The notes: generated by a model not told the origin, from the sequence alone. Positions 1 through 9,833 are shown, counted from the first letter of the stretch. The stretch: 64,000 nt of DNA from M3007 sp044347755 (GCA_044347755.1 JBIKUE010000004.1:46115-110114), one strand, 5' to 3'. Translations and numbers: made by a program.

Positions 1-342
1 ACCAAAGAAAAGCTGATTGAAACAGCCAGCTACTATCGCAATCTTGTAGAAAAAGAAAAAGAGCATTTTGCACAGGCTCTGGATCATCAGAATTCCACCA
101 AAGTAACAGCGCGCCAACAGGAAATAGATCGTTTGCGTGACCAGATAGAACGGCATAAAACAGAGATCACCAGACTCCAGGATGAAATTGCAGGTTACCT
201 GAATCAGGTGTCCGCTGCAGAAGCAACGGTACAACAGGAATCTGACAAACTGGAAAAAGCCAAAACGGCTTTTGAGAAGGCTCATCAGATGGTTTTGCTC
301 ACCATTGACCGGGATGTGGAACAGATGCATAAACATCTGTGA
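1..342 (+). CDS. C-terminal end of a coiled-coil protein (5' end outside window)
   Basis: The frame is open from the first base and ends in tandem stops (TGA TAA, 340-345), giving 113 residues. The segment is almost entirely charged heptad-like sequence rich in Glu, Lys, Gln and Arg with regularly placed Leu, Ile and Val, so it should form a coiled coil. No catalytic motif, membrane segment or sorting signal is visible. The family cannot be named from this fragment. It lies 33 bp upstream of the oxidoreductase gene on the same strand, so co-transcription is possible. Confidence 0.75.
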   Translation, partial: TKEKLIETASYYRNLVEKEKEHFAQALDHQNSTKVTARQQEIDRLRDQIERHKTEITRLQDEIAGYLNQVSAAEATVQQESDKLEKAKTAFEKAHQMVLLTIDRDVEQMHKHL

Positions 343-375
343 TAAAATTATTGGAATTATCTCCAACACCCTATT

Positions 376-2193
376 TTGGCGGCATTAAATTTATATGCCG
401 TGAATCCAACAGATATCAAAGACCCGGAATACTTCCACAAAGTGGTGGATTGCCAATATGCCTGCCCGGCCCATACGCCGGTGCCGGAATACATCCGATT
501 GATTGCCGCTGAGCGTTATACAGAGGCTTATATGATCAATTGGGAGTCCAACGTATTCCCGGGCGTGCTTGGGCGCACCTGCGACCGCCCCTGCGAACCG
601 GCTTGCCGGCGGGGGCGTGTGGAAGAAGAACCTGTTGCCATTTGCCGCTTAAAGCGTGTAGCCGCAGATTTCAAAGGAGACGTAAAATCTCTTATGCCCA
701 AAGGGCCCTTTCCGTTTAATGGCAAAAAGGTAGCCCTGATAGGCGGCGGACCGGCAGCATTAACTGTTGCCAGAGACCTGGCTCCGCTGGGGTATGAAAT
801 CCACCTGTATGATGAACAACCGGCCGGCGGAGGTATGATGCGCAGCCAAATCCCCTCGTTCCGTTTACCGGAAAGCGTGCTGGACGAAGAAGTGGGATAT
901 ATTCTGGATCTGGGCATCCACGCACAGTTCCGCCATTATGTTTCCAGCATGAAGGAAATGCTGGGCAAAGGGTATGATGCGATTTTTGTGGGTACTGGTG
1001 CTCCCCGTGGTCGAGACTTGAACGATCTTCCAGGAAGGGCAGAAGCTGGTGCTAACATTCAAATTGGTATTGAGTTCCTGGCCAATGTAGCTTTCGAACA
1101 TACCAAATCTATTGGAAAAAAGGTTCTGGTACTAGGCGGAGGTAATACCGCCATGGACTGCTGCCGCACCTCCCGACGTTTGGGTGGAGAGGATGTAAAA
1201 GTGGTGGTAAGAAGTCCTAAGTCTGAAATGAAAGCATCGCCCTGGGAAATTGAAGACGCCATTCATGAGGATATTCCTATTTATGAAAATCATGTGCCTA
1301 AAGCTTTCGTGATTAAAAACGGAAAGCTGGCAGGCATGAATTTCGAAAAGGTGAAGGCGGTATACGATGAAAATGGGAAAAGAAGCCTGGTGCCAACAGG
1401 CGAACCAGAAGTGTTTTTCGAAGCCGACGATGTACTGATAGCTGTTGGCCAGGAGAATGCTTTCCCATGGGTTGAACGTGATCTGGGCATTGAGTTTGAC
1501 AAATGGGAACTTCCCAAACTCGACAAAGTCTCCTTCCAGTCTACCCTGCCCCATGTGTTCTTTGGTGGAGATGCCGCACTGGGTCCTAAAAATGTTATTA
1601 CTGCAGTGGCCCAGGGGCACCAGGCAGCCGTTTCCATAGATCTGTTCCTGAATGGCAAAGATTTGCACGAACGCCCGTCGCCCATGACCAATTTGATCCA
1701 TCAAAAGATGGGGATTCATGAATGGATGTACGATAGCAGTGTGGCTGCTGATTTACGGTTTAAAGTACCCCATGCCGACAAGTCCAAATCGCTGCAAGAC
1801 CGATTAATGGAGGTGGAATTAGGCTTTAATGTAGAAACTGCGTTTAAAGAAGCTCAGCGTTGCCTGAACTGTGATGTCCAAACGGTATTTACCACTGATC
1901 GTTGCATCGAATGCGATGCATGTGTGGATATCTGCCCAACCTCCTGCATTACATTCACTGAAAATGGGGAAGAAGACGATTTGCGTACAAGATTATCTGC
2001 ACCCGCACATGAATTGAGTCAGGATCTCTATGTTTCTACTGAACTCAAAACCAAACGAGTCATGGTGAAAGATGAAAACGTGTGTCTGCACTGTGGCCTT
2101 TGCGCAGAACGTTGCCCAACCGCCGCCTGGGACATGCAGAAATATCTGTACAACACGGCTAAGGCAGGGGGGAAGGTTTATGGGGGTTTATAG
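376..2193 (+). CDS. FAD-dependent oxidoreductase of the GltD type with N- and C-terminal 4Fe-4S regions
   Basis: This 605-residue protein resembles the small subunit of glutamate synthase and related electron-transfer flavoproteins. The N-terminal Cys-rich region (CQYACPAHTP near residues 26-35 and GRTCDRPCEPACRR near 67-80) is the usual double FeS-binding domain. A dinucleotide fold follows (ALIGGGPAALTVA near 118) and then a second one (VLVLGGGNTAMDCCR near 250). The C-terminal part carries two ferredoxin motifs (CIECDACVDICP near 514 and CLHCGLCAERCP near 575). The family moves electrons between NAD(P)H, flavin and FeS centres. A ferredoxin-linked 2-oxoacid oxidoreductase is a plausible partner, but none lies downstream here. 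No ATG is available at the 5' end: in-frame stops lie at 340-345, and the conserved LNLYAV start is preceded by TTG at 376, which is taken as the start. The 3' end runs into a GGGTTTAT tandem repeat that supplies the stop codon. Confidence 0.85.
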   Translation: MAALNLYAVNPTDIKDPEYFHKVVDCQYACPAHTPVPEYIRLIAAERYTEAYMINWESNVFPGVLGRTCDRPCEPACRRGRVEEEPVAICRLKRVAADFKGDVKSLMPKGPFPFNGKKVALIGGGPAALTVARDLAPLGYEIHLYDEQPAGGGMMRSQIPSFRLPESVLDEEVGYILDLGIHAQFRHYVSSMKEMLGKGYDAIFVGTGAPRGRDLNDLPGRAEAGANIQIGIEFLANVAFEHTKSIGKKVLVLGGGNTAMDCCRTSRRLGGEDVKVVVRSPKSEMKASPWEIEDAIHEDIPIYENHVPKAFVIKNGKLAGMNFEKVKAVYDENGKRSLVPTGEPEVFFEADDVLIAVGQENAFPWVERDLGIEFDKWELPKLDKVSFQSTLPHVFFGGDAALGPKNVITAVAQGHQAAVSIDLFLNGKDLHERPSPMTNLIHQKMGIHEWMYDSSVAADLRFKVPHADKSKSLQDRLMEVELGFNVETAFKEAQRCLNCDVQTVFTTDRCIECDACVDICPTSCITFTENGEEDDLRTRLSAPAHELSQDLYVSTELKTKRVMVKDENVCLHCGLCAERCPTAAWDMQKYLYNTAKAGGKVYGGL

Positions 2194-2262
2194 GGTTTAT
2201 GGGGGTTTATGGGGTTTATGTATCCCGGAATGGGATTCCGGGAAGGTTTATAGGTTTATGGC
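2175..2262. repeat. GGTTTATGGG-type short tandem repeats with an internal perfect hairpin
   Basis: Imperfect copies of GG(G)TTTAT(G/A) run through the last codons and stop of the oxidoreductase gene and beyond. They are interrupted at 2223-2243 by a perfect palindrome with 8-bp arms (TCCCGGAA / TTCCGGGA) and a 5-nt loop. The hairpin has no T-tract, so it is not a clear terminator. The repeats are G-rich on the + strand. Confidence 0.8.
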
Positions 2263-2347
2263 TGCCGAGTAATTTTTTGATTTCATCGAATATTTTGGTG
2301 ATGGAGGCTTAAATTGCCCGTGTTTCGCACAGCAAAACCTTTTAGCT

Positions 2348-3577
2348 ATGATACGAAACACCCTGCAATCCTTTGCCCTTGCTTTACAGAATATTCGTTC
2401 CAATCTTTTTCACACCCTGCTTTCTGTGCTGGGTATCGTGATTGGGGTTGCTGCCTTGGTAGCCACTTTTTCCCTGATTGATGGACTGGAAAAGTTTGCC
2501 AGAGACCAGATAGCCAGCAATACCAGCGTAAATGCGCTGGTTGTGCAAACCCAAACCGACAAGATGATCAACAACCTGTCGGTGCGCAAAGACACTTTCC
2601 AGATCATTGATTACGACCGCTATGCGAAGTTTCGTGCGACAGCTCCTTATGTTACCAGAGCCAGTTTGAGCAACGATTATACGCGTGAAATCAAAGTAAG
2701 CAATCGTGATTCCTCCCTTGGGGCTATGTTGCGTTGTATTGGAGAGAAGCCCCCCAGTGATACCATTCTTACCCATGGCATGCTTTTTTCTCCTGATGCC
2801 TTCAGTGCACGAAAAAAAGAAGCGGTAGTCAATACAACACTTGCCAAACTGATTTCCGGTAATCAACCCCTGGAATCTATATTGGGTCAAACGATCACAG
2901 CACTAGGTCATTCGCTACAAATCGTTGGCATTGTCAAGGATAAAAAACCGGAAACCCCTCCGGTTGCTTACCTGCCCATCTCCCTTTTATCGGATAATGA
3001 CCTGCATCGCTCTCCCCCTACCCTGCTGTTTGAAGTGGGCAAAACAGAGGAGGTCCCTTTGTTAAAAACAGAAGTGGAACAATGGCTAAAGCGGGAATAC
3101 CCCGAACAACAAAGTGACTTCACCGTTGTCAGCCAGGACTTTTGGATTGATCAAACAGCAAAAGGTTTTTTGATCTTCCGGATCATTATGGGGATGATCA
3201 TAGGTATTTCGGTGGTGGTTGGCGGTGTGGGCGTGATGAATGTATTGCTCATTTCGGTAAATGAGCGCACTGCTGAAATTGGTTTGAGAAAAGCCGTAGG
3301 TGCGAAAAAGGGGGATATTCGTCGGCTGTTTTTGGCAGAATCCATTACGGTATCCGCTTTTGGCAGTATGGTTGGTTTATTATTGGGCGCAGGTTTTGCC
3401 CTGGCAGCTATTCCTATCATTCGTTTTTTTGCGGATGTTCCGTTTAGTGCCGTACTTACCTGGAATACCTTTTTGATCATTTGCATCGTTGCCATCATCA
3501 TAGGCATCATTTTTGGCACCTATCCGGCTATGAAGGCCGCTAAAATGGACCCGGTAGAGGCGTTAAGACACGAATAA
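2348..3577 (+). CDS. ABC transporter permease, MacB/FtsX family
   Basis: This 409-residue protein has the MacB layout. A first membrane helix (about residues 20-45) is followed by a periplasmic MacB_PCD-type domain of about 220 residues. Three more helices follow (near 275-300, 330-355 and 370-395) with the conserved FtsX stretch GVMNVLLISVNERTAEIGLRKAVGA between them. Family members are permeases of efflux or mechanotransmission ABC systems that act on periplasmic substrates rather than moving them through the membrane. No ATP-binding subunit is adjacent, so it must use a partner encoded elsewhere. The ATG at 2348 starts directly at the cytoplasmic N-terminus. A hairpin terminator follows 5 bp after the stop. 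Confidence 0.88.
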   Translation: MIRNTLQSFALALQNIRSNLFHTLLSVLGIVIGVAALVATFSLIDGLEKFARDQIASNTSVNALVVQTQTDKMINNLSVRKDTFQIIDYDRYAKFRATAPYVTRASLSNDYTREIKVSNRDSSLGAMLRCIGEKPPSDTILTHGMLFSPDAFSARKKEAVVNTTLAKLISGNQPLESILGQTITALGHSLQIVGIVKDKKPETPPVAYLPISLLSDNDLHRSPPTLLFEVGKTEEVPLLKTEVEQWLKREYPEQQSDFTVVSQDFWIDQTAKGFLIFRIIMGMIIGISVVVGGVGVMNVLLISVNERTAEIGLRKAVGAKKGDIRRLFLAESITVSAFGSMVGLLLGAGFALAAIPIIRFFADVPFSAVLTWNTFLIICIVAIIIGIIFGTYPAMKAAKMDPVEALRHE

Positions 3578-3581
3578 AATG

Positions 3582-3616
3582 AACATGAGCCACCCCATAA
3601 CAAGGCGGCTCATGTT
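3582..3616. terminator. Bidirectional intrinsic terminator between convergent genes
   Basis: A perfect 10-bp stem (AACATGAGCC / GGCTCATGTT) with a 15-nt loop sits between the stop of the permease (+) and the stop of the TonB receptor (-). T-rich flanks lie on both sides (TTTTAG on +, ATTTTATTC on -), so it can end both transcripts. Confidence 0.75.
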
Positions 3617-3639
3617 TTAGCTCAATGTAGACGGATTGA

Positions 3640-6600
3640 TCAGAAGCTGTAACGCAAGCCAATCTGCATTTGCCAGCGGCTCAGCAAGCTGAAGTCCTGT
3701 ACAAAGGTGTTTTTGATATTGGTATCAAAAGAGAAGGTTGGCACACCGGTACCATCCACGCCTACTACGCCAAGCGGTTGGGTAGTAGCAGGAATCTGCC
3801 GTACACCCCAACTATTATTGATCAGATTCCCTGCATTCAGGATATCAACTGTCAACTGAAGGGTGTTCGTTTTGGCGCCGAGTTTGTGGTTCAGATCCTG
3901 AGCAATACGAATATCCCAGTTATTGAACCATGGGCTCAGGATAGCATACTTTTCAACCACCTTACCTCTATTGTCACTCAAGTAATCGTCTTGAAGAATG
4001 AACTCACGCAATGCATTGCGCTGTGCCGTGGCATCGCCGGCAAACTGCATTTGAGCAATTTCAGCATCTGTTGGGATATACATCAGGTCGTTATTTCCCG
4101 AACCATCATTGTTCAGGTTACCAGAATAGGTATAAGAGAAACGTCCGCCCTGTGCATATTGGAAGAACACACCGATGGTGGTTCCGAAACGGTTATTATC
4201 GGATCCGCCATAGTTGAACTTACGGGAGAAAGAACCAACCACCCGGTGACGGTAACCATAGATGCTTGGCGCCAAAACTGCCTGATTAACATTGCCGTAT
4301 GCAGGGTTACGATCGTATGCATCAGAGGATATTTCCGCTTCAATGGAGGAAGCATCTCTGCTATCCAGGAAGTTGTAACCAATGCTGCCATACATGCCGT
4401 TGCTCCAGGTGCGTTGCAATTGCAGCATAACGTTTGTAGAATAGCCAACATCTGTGTTCGTGAATACAAAAGCATCCGTAGTGCCCCCAAAGAGATTTTT
4501 GGCTCTATCACCATCCAGATAGATCGGACGGTTGTCGCCAGGAGCATTTAATCTGCCAGATGGAAGGTTCAGGCCATAGTTCCGCACCATCATGCCATTG
4601 ATATCCTTGGTATAAACGAAATCCGCAGAGGCAACCCAGCCGTCGCCAAATTTCTTGTCTACGCCCAGGTTATTGCGCCACACTTGTGGGAATTTGAAAT
4701 CCGGGCGGGTAACACAATAGAAGAAGAAGTTTGGGTTAGCAACCTGGTTCCCGATCCAAACAAATGGGAAACGGCCACTAAACAAACCCGAGCCACCTCT
4801 TATCTGCAAAGAACGGTCACCTTTCACGTCCCAGTTGAAACCAAGACGAGGATTGAACAATGGCTTGGCATCCGGCAATTGTGTATGGTCGAATTTTATG
4901 CCATCACCGTTTTCATCATAGTATTGAATGTCTGGCTGGTAGCAGCATCCTGGAGCAGAAAGTGGCTCCACTTTTTCTGCAATCAGTTCTTCTGTATTCA
5001 AATAAGTAGGCTTGTCCATGCGAACCCCAAGGGTAACCGTAAGGCGCTCGAACAAGGAAAATTCGTCCTGTACATAGGCACTGATCTGACCAACATTGGT
5101 ATAAGACCAGTTCCATTTGTTCAAAGGATCCGCATTATTGGCATTGAACGTTTGCTGCGCAGCGGCAAAATTGGCAGCAACCTGACCGGAAGAAACGGAA
5201 TCAAGGAAAGCCTGCGTGCTCACATAGTCCGGACCGAATACGCCCGGATAAGCGCCCAGGTTGAACGCATTTTCAAACTTGAACTGTTCGTATGCGGCTC
5301 CAACGGTAACCGTATGGTTACCCAGGTAAAGATTCAGATTATCATTGATCTGAAGTACGTTCTGGTTCAGATTGTTGTAAATGGAGAATGGCTCGTGCCC
5401 GGCAATGATGTAGCGGGTACCATCTTTAAGAATGTTGATGGAAGGAGCCGGGGTGCTAAATGGATCGCGGCTATCTCTAAAGGAGGAATAACCCAACTGG
5501 AATTTATTGGAAACAGTACTTCCGAAATTGGATTTCAACTCACCAATTACCTGATTGAGTTTGTTATTGATCTGGTAACCTGCATTGCGGAATTGCAAGG
5601 TGGTGAAGTCCGGACCTCTCCGACCAATGGCCACCGGGTGAGCCGGCTTTTGCTTGGAAGCATCCAGGAAGGTATAGGTAAGGCTGAACTTGTGGTTATT
5701 ACTGATATTCCAGTCCAATTTAGCAAGGCCTTTCAGGTTTGGCGCATCGAGGTTGAAGTTTTCGTAAGGTCCAGGGTCGTATCCCAAACCTTTCAAGGCA
5801 CTGGAAACAGCCTCCAGATCACTGGCAAGAACCCTTGAAATACCAGGTCCGTCTGTTCCGCGATTGGCTACGAAGGACGAACCCAGGTCACTTCTGCGTT
5901 CGGTTTCTGCATTGACAAAGAAGAAGAGCTTGTTTTTGATGATCGGGCCACCCAGGCTGAAGCCCGTTTGAAACTGAGTCAAATCTCCTTTAGAGGCATC
6001 TTCCCCATCCACTTTAGAGCCAATGAAGTTTTGATTTCTGTAAAAGCCGAATACAGTTCCGGTCAATGTGTTGGTACCCGATTTTGTCACAGCGTTAATG
6101 GCTGCTCCGGTAAATCCGCTTTGTGTTACATCATAAGGCGCATAAGCTACCTGGATTTGATCAATGGCATCCAGAGAGACAGGTTGCGCATCAGACTGAC
6201 CACCGGGGGTTGCTGCATCCAGACCAAAAGGGTTGTTGAAAATAGCGCCATCCAGCGAAAAGTTGTTAAACTGGTCATTGCGGCCTGCGAATGAGTTTCC
6301 TTCTCCAGCCATAGGGCTCAGACGGGTGTAATCAGAGGCGGAGCGACTGATCGTAGGCAAACTATTGATTTGCTGCCTACTAATGTTGGTGGAAGCGCCG
6401 GTTCGCTCGGAATTCAATACCGGGTCACTGGTTCCGGTGATAACCACCTCGCCAAGAGATTTGGTACTGGACTTCAGCACTACGTCAAGTGGTAGTTTCT
6501 GGCCTACGGAAAGCATGATACCTTCGGTTTTCTGGCTTTCATAACCGGTGTAGGTTGAAGTAATGGTGTAAGGTCCGCCTACCCTCAAGTTGGCAAGGGT

Positions 6601-6798
6601 AAAACGGCCATCGCCTCTGGTAATGGCGCCATAACTGGTGCCGGAAGGCGTATGCGTTGCAACTACTGTAACGCCAATGAGGCCTTCGCCTCCATCATCT
6701 GTAATTTGACCGGTAACCGTTGCTGTAGTTACCTGAGCGTACATGGATTGTGCTGACAGCAACAACATTGCCACCAGTCCGAGTAAACGATTGGACAT
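3640..6798 (-). CDS. TonB-dependent receptor with carboxypeptidase-like N-terminal domain (Oar-like)
   Basis: This is a 1052-residue outer-membrane protein. A signal peptide (about residues 1-21, ending SMYA) is followed by a carboxypeptidase regulatory-like beta-sandwich (about 25-110, TVTGQITDDGGEGLIGVTV). A plug domain (about 115-235, starting LGEVVITG) and a 22-strand-type barrel follow, ending in the aromatic C-terminus LRYSF. The size and order match Oar-type receptors, which lack a SusD partner. None is encoded beside it. The substrate cannot be told from the sequence. The ATG at 6798 sits directly before the signal peptide. The 220-bp upstream region is AT-rich and holds no clear TAnnTTTG box. 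Confidence 0.9.
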   Translation of the reverse strand: MSNRLLGLVAMLLLSAQSMYAQVTTATVTGQITDDGGEGLIGVTVVATHTPSGTSYGAITRGDGRFTLANLRVGGPYTITSTYTGYESQKTEGIMLSVGQKLPLDVVLKSSTKSLGEVVITGTSDPVLNSERTGASTNISRQQINSLPTISRSASDYTRLSPMAGEGNSFAGRNDQFNNFSLDGAIFNNPFGLDAATPGGQSDAQPVSLDAIDQIQVAYAPYDVTQSGFTGAAINAVTKSGTNTLTGTVFGFYRNQNFIGSKVDGEDASKGDLTQFQTGFSLGGPIIKNKLFFFVNAETERRSDLGSSFVANRGTDGPGISRVLASDLEAVSSALKGLGYDPGPYENFNLDAPNLKGLAKLDWNISNNHKFSLTYTFLDASKQKPAHPVAIGRRGPDFTTLQFRNAGYQINNKLNQVIGELKSNFGSTVSNKFQLGYSSFRDSRDPFSTPAPSINILKDGTRYIIAGHEPFSIYNNLNQNVLQINDNLNLYLGNHTVTVGAAYEQFKFENAFNLGAYPGVFGPDYVSTQAFLDSVSSGQVAANFAAAQQTFNANNADPLNKWNWSYTNVGQISAYVQDEFSLFERLTVTLGVRMDKPTYLNTEELIAEKVEPLSAPGCCYQPDIQYYDENGDGIKFDHTQLPDAKPLFNPRLGFNWDVKGDRSLQIRGGSGLFSGRFPFVWIGNQVANPNFFFYCVTRPDFKFPQVWRNNLGVDKKFGDGWVASADFVYTKDINGMMVRNYGLNLPSGRLNAPGDNRPIYLDGDRAKNLFGGTTDAFVFTNTDVGYSTNVMLQLQRTWSNGMYGSIGYNFLDSRDASSIEAEISSDAYDRNPAYGNVNQAVLAPSIYGYRHRVVGSFSRKFNYGGSDNNRFGTTIGVFFQYAQGGRFSYTYSGNLNNDGSGNNDLMYIPTDAEIAQMQFAGDATAQRNALREFILQDDYLSDNRGKVVEKYAILSPWFNNWDIRIAQDLNHKLGAKTNTLQLTVDILNAGNLINNSWGVRQIPATTQPLGVVGVDGTGVPTFSFDTNIKNTFVQDFSLLSRWQMQIGLRYSF

Positions 6799-7021
6799 AA
6801 GCTAGAATGGGTTTAGTAAAAAAATGGCTTCATATGGTCAAGCCTTCGTAAAGGAATTGACCGTGCAAATAAAGCAAATGTTAAGAATTTGTAACCTATC
6901 ATTGCACCCGCGCTGAGCAAAACTTAACATTCAGAGCAATGACAAACGTTAAATCCGGCTCCAGATGAAATGAAGCATTTCCATACTGCGTCTTGTCATT
7001 CGCACAACAAAACAAATTGCG

Positions 7022-7927
7022 ATGGCTCCTCGCCCCGTTCAGCTCATCCTGCTCTTTTCTCTTTGGCCCTTCTTTTCTTTAAAATCTCAGGATTTAAGGC
7101 CGGATAAACCATTTTTTCAAAAGAAAAAGTCGGAATTCAACGCCTGGTTACGAATTAACCATTTGGGGCATATGTTGAAGGCGGATTCAGTAGCCGTAGA
7201 AGCACGGAAGGTCACATTATTCCTTCGTCCTACCTATAACGGTAAGCGTACCTGCGATTCCCTTCAATGTGCATGGCAGGGTCTTGAAAAGGCTAACAAA
7301 CAAATCAATGGTCAAACATTTCACGAACGACTGTTACACAAATGGGCCTTTTTGGCAGAAATACATGAAAACCAGGCAGAGGTAATCGTTCGATGCCATG
7401 AACCTCCGCACTTCCATGCCAGGGTATATACCAAAAACGGCAGAATTCCGGTAGATGAACGCAATATCCGTTCTGGCGCGGTTACATCCGTAGGGTTGCC
7501 TGCATCTCTTCAGGGGATCAATTCAGGAGATAACATGACCCTCCTTCGCGATAAAAACGTAGGGCCTGTATGTACCAAAGCAAGGCAATGGCTCGTTAAT
7601 CAATATAAAACCAAAGGAACACCTATTCTTTGGAAAGCTAAAGTAGACACTTCTTACACAGCCTATGATGAATTTGTGATGGAAGTGACACACTTAAACA
7701 ATGAAATTTGCCCGGATGGCTACTTTGAATACCACCGTGTATATGTAAAAGGAGTCCAAAAAGGTCCGGATGTCGAACTTACCTGGGAATTCCAGGGAAA
7801 ATATGGTTCAGGCATCGTATTCCCGCCCAGGAAAAACGACTACAAAGACATGGAGCTGAAATACAAATCTAATCTGGAGGAGTATCAAAAGCGCCTGTTT
7901 AAAAGAATGTTGGATTACCTTCGCTAA
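7022..7927 (+). CDS. Secreted or periplasmic protein of unknown function
   Basis: This 301-residue protein has an N-terminal signal peptide (about residues 1-22, LILLFSLWPFFSLKSQ). The mature part is basic and rich in aromatic residues, with an acidic/basic C-terminal helix. No known domain or catalytic motif was recognised. It lies 15 bp upstream of a small membrane protein on the same strand, so the two are probably co-transcribed. The ATG at 7022 gives a good signal peptide and no better start exists. Confidence 0.7.
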   Translation: MAPRPVQLILLFSLWPFFSLKSQDLRPDKPFFQKKKSEFNAWLRINHLGHMLKADSVAVEARKVTLFLRPTYNGKRTCDSLQCAWQGLEKANKQINGQTFHERLLHKWAFLAEIHENQAEVIVRCHEPPHFHARVYTKNGRIPVDERNIRSGAVTSVGLPASLQGINSGDNMTLLRDKNVGPVCTKARQWLVNQYKTKGTPILWKAKVDTSYTAYDEFVMEVTHLNNEICPDGYFEYHRVYVKGVQKGPDVELTWEFQGKYGSGIVFPPRKNDYKDMELKYKSNLEEYQKRLFKRMLDYLR

Positions 7928-7942
7928 ACTCAATTACCGCCC

Positions 7943-8443
7943 ATGGTACAGACTATGGCTTCAGACGCATCAACCAACACATCCAGCCCGGCAACCGGCA
8001 CCACTGCTGCTCCGTTGTCGCCCAGAACCCGTATTGCAAGGCTGATACTGATCTATCACTTTGTTTTGATCGGCGCCTCTTGCATTTTTTACATCCTGAG
8101 GGGCTTTGACTTTGAAGAATTCACTTCTCTTATGGGGGTTCTTGCGCCTGTTACGGCCTTGTATGGCGGTGCGGTTTTCCGTTTTATCGGAAGAAGTATC
8201 ACGGAGCCGGCGTTGAATACTCAAAACGGAGCACCTATCAATGGAATGGTAAAATGGCTGGTCAATGGCCACTTTGTCATTGTTTTGTCGTTGATAACGC
8301 TGAAAGCCCTGGCGCCAAATGTGTTAAATTTCCAGGATATGACCATGTTTCTTACCCTGGTGGAGTCAGCCCTAGGGGTGTATATGGGAAATATCCTGCT
8401 GGCACTGTTTGAGAGCAAAAGCAACGGTGTGAATGGCAGTTAA
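7943..8443 (+). CDS. Four-helix membrane protein of unknown function
   Basis: The protein has 166 residues. A Ser/Thr/Ala-rich cytoplasmic N-terminus (about residues 1-28) precedes four hydrophobic segments (about 34-53, 62-83, 100-118 and 130-153). No family was recognised. A second in-frame ATG at 7955 could be the true start; the two differ by four residues. It follows the unknown secreted protein by 15 bp. Confidence 0.65.
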   Translation: MVQTMASDASTNTSSPATGTTAAPLSPRTRIARLILIYHFVLIGASCIFYILRGFDFEEFTSLMGVLAPVTALYGGAVFRFIGRSITEPALNTQNGAPINGMVKWLVNGHFVIVLSLITLKALAPNVLNFQDMTMFLTLVESALGVYMGNILLALFESKSNGVNGS

Positions 8444-8484
8444 AGCAAGTTGGGGAATTCTATCCCAGTTGTATACATCTTGAT

Positions 8485-8492
8485 TATTTTTG
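8485..8492 (+). promoter_or_regulatory. Bacteroidota -7 box (TATTTTTG) ahead of the acyltransferase
   Basis: A perfect TAnnTTTG match ends 4 nt before the ATG at 8497, which would give a leaderless or nearly leaderless mRNA. No TTG is present at the usual -33 distance, so this is supported by the -7 box only. Confidence 0.45.
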
Positions 8493-8496
8493 CCGC

Positions 8497-9801
8497 ATGG
8501 ATTTCAGATTGATACGGCAAAGTTCAGGTTGGACCTATTGGATTTTAATTCCCTTTATTCATATTGTCTACCGGCTGCTTTTCCGGAAGATTTACCTTCA
8601 TAACCGGGAAGGAGTGAAAGGTAACACACCGGTCATTATTGCAGCAAACCATCCAACTGCGTTTGTTGACCCTATCTTCTTTTGTATTTTTTTTGATCCG
8701 CCCGTCTACAACATGACAAGAGGCGATATCTTCCGCAAACCCTTTTTCCGTAAGCTGCTGGAAAGCTGTAATATGTTTCCCGTTTACCGACAAAAAGATG
8801 GCTATGACGGCAGGGGGAAGAATGACGAAGTATTTGATTATTGCCAAAAAAAGCTGCAAAAAAGGTCTGTTGTTAATATTTTCGTTGAAGGGGAACATCA
8901 TCTCTCCAAACAGATTTTACCAGCCCATAAGGGTTTCGCAAGGATCGCTTTTGGAACCTATGCCATAGATCCGATGGAGGATTTGCAAATCATACCGGTT
9001 GGCTGTAATTATTACAATGGCGGACAAACCCGCGACGAAGCCAAAATCGTAACCGGGAAACCACTATTTGTAAAGGATTATTGGGAAGCTTATGTGAAGA
9101 ACCCGGCGGCGGCCATTAACCAATTGTGTAGGGATGTGGAAAAGGCCCTAAAAGAGATTTGCTACCATGTTGAGGATCCATCAGATTTTGACCTGGCTGA
9201 CCAATTACTTCTGTTCTCTCGGAACCAAAATCCTGTATCCCCACTCCCGGTCGTTGAGCATCACGCTAAACCGTTTTGGCATGAAAAGGCCATGTTGAAC
9301 AGGTTGAATACCATGCCCGCTGAGGAAAAAGCCAAACTGGCTGATCAGGTTTCCCTTTATTTCACAGCGGTTGAAAAGGCTGGCTTGACGGATCAATCAC
9401 TCATTCAACCAGAACAATCCGGTATCTCCCGTTTGGCATTGTTGATCCTGATGGCGCCATTTGCTTTGGCGGGATATCTCATTGGTTGGCCCATTCGCTA
9501 CTTCATTTATGGCATAACAAGAGAAAAAGTAAAGAAAAAAGAGTTCTATACCAGTGCGCTAATGGGTATGGCCGTGCTTTTAGGATTGATTTACTTTAGC
9601 ATTTGGATGATCACAGGACTCATTACCGGTAGTTCCTGGATCCTTACCCTTGGCATTATGATGCCTATTCTGGCATGGATCTCCATCTTTTGGAAAGAAA
9701 CCAGGCTAAGATGGCAAATGGGCCTAAAAGCAAATAAGCATCCGGAAAGAACCAGCCTGCTTGAAATGCGCCGTGTAATCAACCAAATGCTCCCGGCGTA
9801 A
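8497..9801 (+). CDS. PlsC-family glycerolipid acyltransferase with C-terminal membrane segments
   Basis: The N-terminal part (about residues 1-240) is an acyltransferase domain. The catalytic motif is NHPTAFVDP (about residue 50), with the His and Asp spaced HX5D. It is followed by the glycerol-binding region (PVYRQKDG) and an EGEHH motif in place of the usual EGTRS, and by PAHKG. The C-terminal half has helices near 310-335 and a pair at 355-400. The likely reaction is acylation of lysophosphatidate or a related lipid at the inner membrane; the exact acceptor is not deducible. The ATG at 8497 immediately precedes the conserved N-terminus. A DUF2752 gene follows 32 bp later on the same strand. 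Confidence 0.82.
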   Translation: MDFRLIRQSSGWTYWILIPFIHIVYRLLFRKIYLHNREGVKGNTPVIIAANHPTAFVDPIFFCIFFDPPVYNMTRGDIFRKPFFRKLLESCNMFPVYRQKDGYDGRGKNDEVFDYCQKKLQKRSVVNIFVEGEHHLSKQILPAHKGFARIAFGTYAIDPMEDLQIIPVGCNYYNGGQTRDEAKIVTGKPLFVKDYWEAYVKNPAAAINQLCRDVEKALKEICYHVEDPSDFDLADQLLLFSRNQNPVSPLPVVEHHAKPFWHEKAMLNRLNTMPAEEKAKLADQVSLYFTAVEKAGLTDQSLIQPEQSGISRLALLILMAPFALAGYLIGWPIRYFIYGITREKVKKKEFYTSALMGMAVLLGLIYFSIWMITGLITGSSWILTLGIMMPILAWISIFWKETRLRWQMGLKANKHPERTSLLEMRRVINQMLPA

Positions 9802-9833
9802 CTCCATCTTGCGCTTAATAACGCCCTGAAAAT

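Noticed and set aside
4684..5838. 384-codon frame opposite the first TonB receptor
   Set aside because: It is antisense to a well-supported receptor gene and shows no domain or signal.
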